Source: DATARH01 sp046724035 (lineage in GTDB: Bacteria > Pseudomonadota > Alphaproteobacteria > ATCC43930 > CGMCC-115725). Taken from it: 25,610 nucleotides of DNA. The stretch's first letter is position 1. The number at the start of each line of letters is the position of its first letter. Shown here piece by piece: positions 1 through 6,963 of this stretch. The stretch covers positions 1 to 25,610 of the forward strand of contig JBKOVT010000357.1 of NCBI GenBank assembly GCA_046724035.1, written 5' to 3'. The notes under the pieces are model-generated. The model was not told the DNA's origin and did not search any database. It worked only from the letters and a program-made list of their open reading frames with translations. The translations under genes and the position numbers were made by a program.

Positions 1-271
1 GCATCTGGGTCGTCGCGAGCGGCGGCCGGCCGCGCCGCCGCGGTCCTTCGGGGGGCGTCATCGGCGGGCCTTCGCCGGAGGCGCGCCGCAAGACTTCGTC
101 CTGCGAGACGCCGAGAAAGCTCGCGGTCTGCGCCGCTTCCAGCAGTTTCATCTGCCGCTCGCCCTTCAGCATGCGCGAGACAGCCGAGGGGGCGAGGCGC
201 AGATGCCGCGCCAGATCGGCTTGGCTGAGCCCTGCGCGATCGAGCTGGGAAAGAAACCAGGCAGTGTCCAT
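1..271 (-). CDS. XRE/Cro-type helix-turn-helix repressor, partial
   Basis: DNA-binding regulator read leftward and cut by the window edge, so only the first 90 or so residues are seen. It starts at the ATG complementary to 269-271 (MDTAWFLSQLDRAGL). Residues about 13-55 form a classic HTH_3 fold: LSQADLARHLRLAPSAVSRM holds the turn and recognition helix, followed by KGERQMKL and FLGVSQDEVL. After residue 70 comes a Pro/Arg/Gly-rich linker, as in phage CI-type repressors that carry a LexA/S24 peptidase domain further on; that second domain, if present, lies outside the window. It is divergent from the GcrA-like gene and shares with it a 110-bp gap holding an inverted repeat, the usual arrangement of a phage repressor and its operator. 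A chromosomal XRE regulator is the alternative. Confidence 0.85.
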   Translation of the reverse strand, partial: MDTAWFLSQLDRAGLSQADLARHLRLAPSAVSRMLKGERQMKLLEAAQTASFLGVSQDEVLRRASGEGPPMTPPEGPRRRGRPPLATTQM

Positions 272-300
272 GTCGCAACCCCCGACAGCAATGATGCGCA

Positions 301-332
301 ATTGTCTCATTGACATTCGACTGAGAGACAAT
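301..332. promoter_or_regulatory. Inverted-repeat operator candidate in divergent control region
   Basis: ATTGTCTC at 301-308 is repeated as its exact reverse complement GAGACAAT at 325-332, giving 8-bp arms around a 16-bp spacer. It lies between the divergent repressor and GcrA-like genes and overlaps the rightward promoter candidate. Binding by the neighbouring XRE repressor is inferred from position. Confidence 0.5.
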
Positions 333-337
333 ATATG
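310..337 (+). promoter_or_regulatory. Sigma70-type promoter candidate for GcrA-like gene
   Basis: TTGACA at 310-315 is a perfect -35 box. A 16-bp spacer leads to TATATG at 332-337 (4 of 6 matches to TATAAT). The right operator arm covers the end of the spacer, so a bound repressor would block RNA polymerase. Confidence 0.45.
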
Positions 338-381
338 GCTGTAATGCTGGAATAACAAGAGCTAGCCGCAAGGAGGGTGCC

Positions 382-714
382 ATGCGACCTGCCGACCCAG
401 AGGATTCCGGCTGCGCCTTCCCGCTCGGCGCCGATGATGCGCCGATCCCGTGCGGGGCGCCGCGCCGGCCTCGATCGAGCTTTTGCCCCGAACATCATGC
501 GCTCTGCCATGTGTCGCCGGGCAGCCGGAGCGAGCGGCGGGCTCTCGCCGAAGAGGAGGCCTTGGCCCGCGCCTTCGGCGGCCGCCTCGGCGTCGAGGCG
601 CGCGAGCCGCCCGAAGCCCTGCTGCGCCGGCTCGACCGCATCACCGGCTCTTTTTTTGTCCGGAAAGTTCACGTTATGTTCCTAAAGGAGGAAATATGCC
701 AAAGCGGATCGTGA
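382..714 (+). CDS. GcrA-like regulator, short phage version
   Basis: Small protein of 110 residues. Residues about 10-37 (GCAFPLGADDAPIPCGAP, then SSFCPEHHALCH) have the Cys/His-spaced pattern of the C-terminal region of GcrA, the alphaproteobacterial cell-cycle factor that binds sigma70 and activates promoters with methylated GANTC sites. The N-terminal DNA-binding half of chromosomal GcrA is absent, so this may be only the sigma- or metal-binding part. The start is well supported by AAGGAGGG at 370-377. The end is less sure: the frame passes a T7 tract at 651-657 and overlaps the next gene by 19 bases, so the last 25 residues may be a frameshift product. Similar small GcrA-family genes occur beside terminases in alphaproteobacterial phages. 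Role here: probably activation of late or host promoters, by inference. Confidence 0.6.
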   Translation: MRPADPEDSGCAFPLGADDAPIPCGAPRRPRSSFCPEHHALCHVSPGSRSERRALAEEEALARAFGGRLGVEAREPPEALLRRLDRITGSFFVRKVHVMFLKEEICQSGS

Positions 715-1261
715 AGCGTCCCGAGAAGAGAGAGCCCGATAACCAAGAGCAGAGCGGCGATCTTGGCCCGACCCCAGAGCGGCTGCAGCACGGCCCGGTC
801 GAGGCCTCGGCGCGGGCCATTGCCGACAGCCTGGGCCGGCTGTCCCGGCCCTACCGCGCCGTCGATACGCTCCAGATCATGGAGCGCCGCGGCTCGATCA
901 CACCGGCGATGCGCCAGGCCGGCGAGGATTTCCGCGCCCGCTTCACCGTAGCGCAGCTCGATCCGCTGCGCGCCCTCGATACCGCGCATCTGCGCATCGC
1001 CGAGCTCGGCCCCAGCCCGGACCAGGCCGCGGCCGGCCCCCGCATCGAGGCGGCCCGCACGACGGTATGGCAGGCGATCCAGGCGGTCGGCGGCATCGGG
1101 TCCCCAGCCGGGTCGTGCCTGTGGCACGTGCTCGGTTGGCAGCGGAATTTGCGGCAATGGGCTTGGAGCAGGGCTGGAGCGGCCGCCGCGTCAGCCCGGA
1201 AGCCGCATCCGGCATCCTGATCGCCGCGTTGGGCGCGCTCGAATCGCACCGCATGCGATAA
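696..1261 (+). pseudogene. DUF6456-type phage protein, broken by a 1-base deletion
   Basis: Starts at ATG 696 after a strong AAAGGAGG (684-691). The first frame codes for about 155 residues, including YRAVDTLQIMERRGSITPAM and the family-like stretch GIGSPAGSCLWHVLGW, then leaves the family at 1161 and stops at 1220. The expected ending, EQGWSGRRVSPEAASGIL to LESHRMR, is intact in another frame and stops at 1261. One base added in the TGG-GC-TTG context at 1158-1165 joins the two parts into a single 188-residue protein with no stop. DUF6456-like proteins are found in Hyphomicrobiales genomes and near phage terminases; the function is not known, though the setting between a regulator and the terminase suggests a DNA-binding or regulatory role. 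It is either a true pseudogene or a base-call error. Confidence 0.75.
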
Positions 1262-1288
1262 TAAATTTGCGGTCAGTGCATTTTTAAC

Positions 1289-1317
1289 TTGACAAAACCG
1301 GATTGATGTGGTACGAC
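1289..1317 (+). promoter_or_regulatory. Late-operon promoter with GANTC site in the -10 box
   Basis: Perfect -35 TTGACA at 1289-1294, a 17-bp spacer, an extended -10 TG (1309-1310) and TACGAC at 1312-1317. GACTC at 1315-1319, a GANTC methylation site, overlaps the -10 box, a placement typical of promoters controlled by CcrM methylation and GcrA. Transcription would start near 1324, giving a leader of about 25 bases before the small terminase gene. Confidence 0.65.
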
Positions 1318-1342
1318 TCAGGCACACTGCACAATCCGGATT
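1295..1342. promoter_or_regulatory. Paired CCGGATT operator-like sites flanking terminase promoter
   Basis: AATCCGGATT at 1333-1342 is a perfect 10-bp palindrome just downstream of the predicted transcription start. A near copy, AAACCGGATT, lies at 1295-1304 inside the promoter spacer. Both are followed by GA, so they are also direct repeats with a 38-bp period. The placement suits a repressor that binds both sites, but no regulator can be assigned. Confidence 0.45.
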
Positions 1343-1348
1343 GAAGAG

Positions 1349-1870
1349 ATGTCCGAGCCCCAAGGGCCTCGGCGGGACGGGCCGGCTCATGCCGGCCCGT
1401 TGCCGTTAGAGGAGGTCGCCGAGCGCGCCGCGCGCCTCGGCATCACACTGGACCGCGTGCTTCAGGCGCTTGCGTGGATCGCATTCGGCGACATCACGCG
1501 CGTCGTCAGTTGGGACACCGAGACGCTGACGATGACCGCCTCCGGCGATCTCGACGACGCCGACAAAGCCGCCGTCGCCGAGATTATCGCATCCGCGAAG
1601 GATCAGAAGATCTACCGCGTCAAGATGCACGACAAACCGTCGGCGCTCGCCTTGCTGCTCCGGTGGCTCGACAAGCTGGAGAAGCTGAAGGGCGAAGCGA
1701 GCAACGGCGAGCAGGACGACGATGACGGAGAGGACCCCCGCGAGTTCCTTATCCGCGAGCTTACTCGCATCCGAGCTCGACGAGCGGGAAATAGCGGAGC
1801 TCTGCCGGCCACTGACGAAGCCGAAAGCGCGGAGGCTCCGGTACCTATGGGAGTTTCAGGCGCGTCATAG
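1349..1870 (+). CDS. terS: Terminase small subunit
   Basis: DNA-recognition subunit of the packaging motor, 173 residues. The middle (FGDITRVVSWDTETLTMTAS, then AEIIASAKDQKIYRVKMHDK) and the following ALALLLRWLDKL match the C-terminal half of the Terminase_2 small-subunit family, in which an acidic strand region is followed by a (V/I)K(L/M)HDK motif. An acidic run, GEQDDDDGED, comes after it. The Shine-Dalgarno match is weak (GAAGAG directly before ATG). The frame overlaps the large terminase start by 149 bases, which is long even for a phage, and the last 40 residues are low-complexity, so the normal end may be nearer 1770 with read-through from a lost stop. Called from position and motif. 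Confidence 0.7.
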   Translation: MSEPQGPRRDGPAHAGPLPLEEVAERAARLGITLDRVLQALAWIAFGDITRVVSWDTETLTMTASGDLDDADKAAVAEIIASAKDQKIYRVKMHDKPSALALLLRWLDKLEKLKGEASNGEQDDDDGEDPREFLIRELTRIRARRAGNSGALPATDEAESAEAPVPMGVSGAS

Positions 1871-3103
1871 CGGGCAAATCCCGCCTGAAGGGGATTGGCG
1901 CATCTGGCTGCTCCTCGCCGGCCGCGGCTTTGGCAAGACGCGCACCGGCGCCGAATTTGTCCGGGCGCAGATCGTCGCGAAACGCGCCCGCCGCATCGCG
2001 CTCGTCGCGCCGACCGCGCTCGATGCGCGCAGCATCATGGTCGAGGGCGAGAGCGGGCTTTTGTCGATCGGCCCGCCGCAGGAGCGGCCCGAATACGAGC
2101 CGTCGCTGCACCGGCTGACCTGACCTGGAAGAAATATGGTGCCGTCGCGACCCTGTTTTCGGCCGACGAGCCGAACCGTCTGCGCGGCCCGCAGCACGAC
2201 CTCGCCTGGTGCGACGAGCTTGCCGCCTGGCGCTACCCCGCGGCGTGGGACATGCTGATGTTTGGATTGCGATTGACTGGTCCGGGGGGCAGCGATCCGC
2301 GCTGCGTCGTCACGACGACGCCGCGCCCGATCGGATTGATCCGCGAGCTCTTGGCCGAGCCGAGCGTCGCGGTGACCCGCGGCAGGACGGCCGATAATGA
2401 GGCGCACCTGGCGCCGGCTTTTCTGGCGCAGATCGTGCGCCGCTATGAGGGGACGCGGCTCGGCCGCCAGGAATTGGATGGCGAGTTGCTCGACGACATG
2501 CCGGGGGCGCTGTGGACGCATGCGCTGATCGATACCGCCCGCGTCACCGCGCACCCGGCTTTGGTGCGTGTCGTCGTCGCCATCGATCCGGCGGTGACAT
2601 CGGGCGAGCACGCCGACGAAACCGGAATCATCGTCGCCGGCCGCGACGCCGAGGGGCACGGCTATGTGTTGGCGGACGAATCCGCGCATGGCGCGCCGAT
2701 CGAATGGGCAAGGGCGGCGATCCGCGCCTACCATGCGCACCGCGCCGACCGCATCGTCGCCGAAGTGAACAATGGCGGCGAGATGGTCGAGGCGATGCTG
2801 CGCACCGTCGATCCGAATGTGCCGTTCGCCGCCTTGCAGGCCGCGCACGGCAAGGTAGCGCGCGCCGAGCCGGTCGCGGCGCTTTACGAGCAGGGCAGGG
2901 TGCATCACCTGGGCGCCTTCGCCATGCTCGAGGACCAGATGTGCGCTTTCAGTGCCGATTTTGACCGCGAGCGCGCCGGCTATTCGCCCGACCGGGTCGA
3001 CGCGCTGGTCTGGGCCCTCGCCGAATTGTTTCTTCACCCGCTGCCCGGCAGCGCCATCTTCGAATTGATGCGCCAGCAGGCCGCCGCGCAACCGAAGGAC
3101 TGA
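1722..3103 (+). pseudogene. terL: Terminase large subunit, split by a 5-bp tandem duplication
   Basis: ATPase-nuclease that pumps DNA into the prohead. The first frame (1722-2123) holds Walker A, LLAGRGFGKTRTGAEF, with Lys72, and stops at 2121-2123 just after SLHRLT. The rest continues in another frame to 3103: TWKKYGAVATLFSADEPNRL, Walker B (LAWCDEL, near 2200), the coupling motif VVTTTPRP, and nuclease acidic residues in VVVAIDPAVTSG, VAEVNNGGE and YSPDRVDALVWA. The break is CTGAC repeated twice at 2115-2124, followed by CTGG. Removing one copy gives RLTW and one 458-residue frame of normal family length. The ATPase core is therefore cut between Walker A and Walker B, and neither fragment can package alone. 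Confidence 0.92.
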
Positions 3104-3323
3104 GTCATCCGCGCGCGCCAGCCCGCAGACATGGGGGAACCACGGACGGGCGCGAATACTCAAATCCTCGTCCCGGCGAAAGCCGGGACCCACTTTTCAG
3201 AGGGCACGAACAGTTGAACGGTGGATCCCGGTTTTCGCCGAGACGACGGAGTTAACCGTGACCTCCATCTCCGTGGTGAAAAGATTTTTCGCACTGGCTC
3301 ACTGGTGAAATAAAGGAATCACG
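3104..3323. repeat. Junction repeats: type A copy 1 plus type C arm
   Basis: This gap has no gene. At 3168-3247 lies type A copy 1: two inverted hairpins (CCCGGCGAAAGCCGGG near 3172-3187 and a diverged partner near 3225-3241) joined by about 35 bases. A type C pyrimidine-rich arm (CTCCATCTCCGTGGTGAA) follows at 3262-3279, then AAAGGAA at 3312-3318, the ribosome site of the next gene. Confidence 0.75.
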
Positions 3324-3767
3324 ATGACGCTCCTCGTAAAGGACGCCAATACAAGCGTGCAGTCTCTCGCGACCGTCGCCGATGCGAGCGGCAATCTCGT
3401 CCCGGCGCACGCGCCCGCATCGACAAACGCGCAGGGCGTCGCCGCGCCGGTCGGGCCGCAAAACCCGCTGCCGGTCGTCAACACCGCCGGTAATGCGGCG
3501 AGCGACGGCAGCGGCACGCTGGCGGCCGGCGGCTCGGCGCAAACCTTGTTCGGCGGAAGCGTACCGGCGAACGGGTATCTCGTGCAGAACAATTCCTCGG
3601 CCGCGCTGTGGATTTCCGATACCGGCGCCGCATCGAATGGCGGCGCCTCGATCCAGCTCGCGCCGAATGGCGGGATCTTTATGACCCCGTCCGGCTACAA
3701 GCCCGCCGGCGCGGTCAGCCTTCACGGCGGCACGACCGGCCAGGCCTTCGCCGCCCGGCGCTGGTAG
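3324..3767 (+). CDS. Small virion-type protein of unknown function
   Basis: 147 residues, rich in Ala, Gly, Ser and Asn, with no signal peptide or membrane segment. The start at ATG 3324 is set by AAAGGAA at 3312-3318. The N-terminus (VKDANTSVQSLATVADASGN) and the ending, with GTTGQAFAARRW, resemble small proteins found among head genes of alphaproteobacterial siphophages, and the beta-rich middle (LFGGSVPANGYLVQNNSSAA) suggests a compact beta sandwich. A decoration or fibre-associated protein is possible but not shown. It lies between the terminase and the secreted beta-helix protein. Its C-terminal tail AARRW is echoed by AARVW in the secreted protein at 8581-9027, which hints at a shared fold. 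Confidence 0.6.
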   Translation: MTLLVKDANTSVQSLATVADASGNLVPAHAPASTNAQGVAAPVGPQNPLPVVNTAGNAASDGSGTLAAGGSAQTLFGGSVPANGYLVQNNSSAALWISDTGAASNGGASIQLAPNGGIFMTPSGYKPAGAVSLHGGTTGQAFAARRW

Positions 3768-3799
3768 CCGTTCCGCGCGCAGTGCCGGTATCGGTAATT

Positions 3800-3831
3800 C
3801 GTGAATCGGGAGCCAGGTGTCAGGAGACAGG
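3800..3831 (+). repeat. Short (AGGTGTCAGG)-type repeat before beta-helix gene
   Basis: Sequence around CCAGGTGTCAGGAGACAGG (3813-3831) is the inverse of the CCTGATACCTGACACC tract at 25357-25395. Its GGAG also serves as the ribosome site of the gene at 3833. Confidence 0.45.
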
Positions 3832-3832
3832 A

Positions 3833-6406
3833 ATGAGGATCGCCTCTGTCACAATCAGTGCCGTCACCCTGCTCGCTGCCATCTGGCTCCCGACCCCCGC
3901 GCTCGCGCAATCGCCCGGCAATTTCTCGACCCTCTCGACGACCGGCACCGCCACCCTCAATGGCGATGTGTTGATGTGCTCCGGCCATCCCTGGCTCGAT
4001 GTGCGCTGCCCCGGCAATGCCGGCGGCGCGCTCGGCGACGGCACACACGACGACACCGCCGCGATCCAGGCCGCGATCAACACCGGCGTCGCCAACAACT
4101 GGCCGGTATACATCCCGTCCGGCACCTACAAGATCACGTCGCGGATCGCGGTCGATTACGCCGGCCAGAGCGGCAAGGGCTTCCGCCTGATTTCCGAGGG
4201 CGCGACGTTGGACGGGCGCACGATCGTCTCGGGCGACGTCCTGCGCGTGCAATGCAGCGACGGGACGTCTTCGAGCCCTGCCAATTGCTTCTATTTCCGC
4301 GCCGAGGGCACGCTGTTCGTCAACGCCTCGACACCGGATTACGCCGTCCGCATCGGCAAGCCCGATTTCTCCGACGCGCACAATTCGATCAAGCTCGACC
4401 ACCTCGTCGTCAACAACGCCTCGACCGCATCCGCCGCCGGCGCGTTGCAGCTCAATTACGTCCTCGACAGCGATATCTTCGCGATCGCCGACTCGGCCGG
4501 CGGCGCCACCGGTCTCGCGCTCGAGCAGGTGCAGTTCTCGCGCATCTCGGGCGCCGGCACCGCCGCGGGCACCGGCGGCACGGCGCTCCTCCTCGAAAAC
4601 GGCTTCAACTTCGCCAACACGGTCTTTGCCTTCGACATGGAAGCCTCGCCCACCTGTCTCGGCATCACCTTTCCGCATGACGGGCAGAACAGTTTTGTGT
4701 CGCCCTATTTCGCCTGCGCGACCGCGGTCAACGCGACCGCCTCGAACCGCAACGTCCTGATCAACCCGACCTATGCCGGTTCGGTCGTCAATCGCGGCCC
4801 GCAGTCGACCGGCATTCAGATCGTCGGTACCGGCAACCGCGAGCAGTGGCAGTTCCCCTCGGCCGCGAGCTACGCGGCCGCCGGTATCGACGACAAAACC
4901 GTTTTGTCATCCTTCAACGCGCCGGGCGCTTCGCTCGCGGTGACCTTGCCCGCGCCCGCCGCGGTCGGCGCCGGCTGGTCGATGGGGTTTGCGACCGATA
5001 ACGGCAAGGGGCTCACCGTCGCCGTGCCCTCCGGCAACATCCTCTCGGGCGGCAAGGCGCTCTCCTCGGTGACACTCGGCCCGGGCAATTACGAGTTTGT
5101 CGAGCTGCAATCCGACGGCAACAATTTCCGCATCGTGTCCGGCACGCGCAACACGCTCGCGACAAACGGCATGCAGAGCCGCGACTGGCCCGGCAATTGG
5201 CTCTACCCCTCGACCCCGGGCTACGCCGCCGCGCTCGGCGATAACGGTAATGTCTTGTCGAGCTACAACACGGCGTCCAGCCTTACCGTCACCTTGCCCT
5301 CGACGGCAAATCTGCCCTCTGGCTGGTCGATCGGCCTCGCGACCGATCAGGGAAAGCCGCTCTCGGTGCAGGTCAACGCGACCGCCGGCGGCCACATCCT
5401 CTACCCGCTCGCCAACGCCGCCGCGCAGACGACGCTGAGCCTCGCCGGCAATCTCTACGAATACGTCACGTTGCAATACGATGGCACCGGCAATTTCCGC
5501 GTCGAGCAGGTGACGCCGGCGACGGCGCAGCAATTGGGCCTTGCCGGGATCGGCGGCATCACACGTTGGGTCTTTCCAAGCGTCAGCGCTTACAGCGCCG
5601 CCGTCATCGACAACGGCAGCGCGATCTCGGCCTTCAACTCGCCGCTCGCTTTTCTGACCGTCACCCTGCCATCGGTCAATGCGATCAATCCGGGATGGAC
5701 CCTCGCGATCACCAACGACAACGGCAAGACCGCCGCGCTGCAAGTGAATGCGACGAATGGCGGCCACATCCTGTTTCCGGGCAGCGGCGCCGCGGCCGGC
5801 TCTTTGCAGCTCGCTTCCGGCAATTACGAATTGGCGCTCGTGCAGTTCGACGGCTCGAATTTTCGCGTGCTGCAGGTGAGCCCGGTCAGCGCCGCCGCTA
5901 TCGGTCTCAGCGGCGCGACGTGCCTCGCGCGCTGGAATTTTCCATCGGTCAGCACCTATGCCGCCGGCCCCGCGGATTGCGGTTTGACCCTGTCGAATTA
6001 CAACACGCCGATCGCGAGCCTGACCGTCACCCTGCCCCCGACGACTGCGATCGCGGCGGGCTGGTCGATGTCCTTTGCCAGCGATAACGGCAAGAGCCTG
6101 ACCGTGCAGGTCAACGCCACCTCGGGCGGCCAGATCCTGTTGCCCGGCACCAGAGGCGCGCAATCCGCGCTGACCTTGTTTCATCAGAATTACGAGCTCG
6201 TGACCTTGCAGTTCGACGGCTCGAATTTCCGGATCGCCTCCATCTCGCCGGCGACCGCCACAGCCAACGGCATGTTCCCGGCGATCGGCACGCCCGCGAC
6301 CAGCTCGGCCGCGTGCCAGACCGGCCAGCTCCAGTTCGACCCGAACTACCTCTACGCCTGCACCGCGCCCAACACCTGGAAACGGACCGCCCTGTCCAGT
6401 TTCTAG
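3833..6406 (+). CDS. Secreted pectate-lyase-fold protein with four tandem repeats (tailspike-like)
   Basis: 857 residues from ATG 3833, with GGAG at 3823-3826. Residues 1-27 are a Sec signal peptide (hydrophobic core then PALA before Gln). Residues about 60-330 fit Pectate_lyase_3, a right-handed beta-helix: GDGTHDDTAAIQAAI followed by VYIPSGTYKI is its hallmark. Four repeats of about 120 residues start near residues 336, 454, 578 and 700, each built as W-x-F/Y-PS, a loop, SxFN or SxYN, LTVTLP, GWS and DNGK, then a strand pair ending in NFR. A C-terminal cap (FDPNYLYACTAPNTWKRTAL) is common in phage fibre-like proteins. Beta-helix spikes often bind or cut polysaccharide, but no catalytic residues are identifiable. 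An export signal is odd for a virion part; a secreted prophage-encoded surface protein is the alternative. Confidence 0.8.
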   Translation: MRIASVTISAVTLLAAIWLPTPALAQSPGNFSTLSTTGTATLNGDVLMCSGHPWLDVRCPGNAGGALGDGTHDDTAAIQAAINTGVANNWPVYIPSGTYKITSRIAVDYAGQSGKGFRLISEGATLDGRTIVSGDVLRVQCSDGTSSSPANCFYFRAEGTLFVNASTPDYAVRIGKPDFSDAHNSIKLDHLVVNNASTASAAGALQLNYVLDSDIFAIADSAGGATGLALEQVQFSRISGAGTAAGTGGTALLLENGFNFANTVFAFDMEASPTCLGITFPHDGQNSFVSPYFACATAVNATASNRNVLINPTYAGSVVNRGPQSTGIQIVGTGNREQWQFPSAASYAAAGIDDKTVLSSFNAPGASLAVTLPAPAAVGAGWSMGFATDNGKGLTVAVPSGNILSGGKALSSVTLGPGNYEFVELQSDGNNFRIVSGTRNTLATNGMQSRDWPGNWLYPSTPGYAAALGDNGNVLSSYNTASSLTVTLPSTANLPSGWSIGLATDQGKPLSVQVNATAGGHILYPLANAAAQTTLSLAGNLYEYVTLQYDGTGNFRVEQVTPATAQQLGLAGIGGITRWVFPSVSAYSAAVIDNGSAISAFNSPLAFLTVTLPSVNAINPGWTLAITNDNGKTAALQVNATNGGHILFPGSGAAAGSLQLASGNYELALVQFDGSNFRVLQVSPVSAAAIGLSGATCLARWNFPSVSTYAAGPADCGLTLSNYNTPIASLTVTLPPTTAIAAGWSMSFASDNGKSLTVQVNATSGGQILLPGTRGAQSALTLFHQNYELVTLQFDGSNFRIASISPATATANGMFPAIGTPATSSAACQTGQLQFDPNYLYACTAPNTWKRTALSSF

Positions 6407-6963
6407 GGTGTTATGGGCTTGCACCAAAGGCCGGTTGGTGCATCCATTGCCTGGCAGACAAGCCCGAGATGCCCGATGTCCGGAAGAGGAACACACTATC
6501 GGTCGCCGCTGATTTTGCAGTTAGTGAAGAACAGCGAAGACCAGCAGGCCGATGATGCTGAACAAAATTCCGAGCAACCTGGCCATCGTCTGCAGCTCGT
6601 CACACGGCAACCAACGAAAGACGTTGACTTCGGGCCGGTCAGGGAATGGGTTGGGGTGTTCTTCCAAGTTTTTTGGCTGGCCGTGTTTTCCGGCAGTTGT
6701 TTGTTGGTATGGGTATTTGTCTTGAAGCTGGCCGGCTTCTAACGAGGTAAAGCGGCCGCGCAGCGGCCAAAAGAGATAACGCTTCATCGCAGAGGACGCA
6801 GAGGATGCGCGAAGGCGTATCAGCCGCACCGCCGTCTTCGCGTCCTCTGTGTAGCCTCTGCGTCCTCCGCGTTAAAGCGTTCGCTTCTTGCGCGCCGAAT
6901 GGCGCGCGTTTCTCGCTGTCTCGCCGCCTCGTTGTGAACCACTTACATCAGGAGCATCGACAT
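6407..6963. other. 557-bp gap with low-GC insert and type C hairpin
   Basis: 6413-6742 is visibly less GC-rich than its surroundings. Weak frames on both strands end in hydrophobic stretches: + strand 6413-6742 (ending WVFVLKLAGF) and - strand 6521-6829 (ending ILFSIIGLLVFAVLH). Neither has a convincing ribosome site or family match, so none is called a gene. From 6785 a type C element follows: purine-rich left arm at 6785-6815 and its pyrimidine-rich partner at 6833-6879. A GCGCGCC-GAAT-GGCGCGC hairpin lies at 6890-6907, and GGAG at 6951-6954 serves the portal gene. Confidence 0.55.

Noticed and set aside
2100..2130. Programmed frameshift in the large terminase
   Set aside because: There is no slippery heptamer, and the change equals one extra CTGAC unit, so a tandem duplication explains it better.
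1865..3193. Long open frame on the - strand opposite the large terminase
   Set aside because: It is antisense to well-conserved terminase motifs, has no ribosome site and an Arg/Ala/Gly-rich composition typical of high-GC shadow frames.
4907..6496. 529-codon open frame on the - strand
   Set aside because: Antisense to the four repeats of the beta-helix protein; its composition is Arg/Gly/Ala-rich and it has no recognisable domain.
6413..6742. Possible + strand 109-residue protein with a hydrophobic C-terminus
   Set aside because: Weak start context and no family features; it cannot be separated from the equally plausible opposite-strand frame.
6521..6829. Possible - strand membrane protein ending ILFSIIGLLVFAVLH
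   Set aside because: The hydrophobic end is suggestive, but the upstream part crosses a type C repeat and no ribosome site is visible; left as part of an unassigned gap.
6890..6910. GCGCGCC hairpin as a terminator
   Set aside because: The stem is good, but only three T residues follow, so it is more likely part of the repeat.
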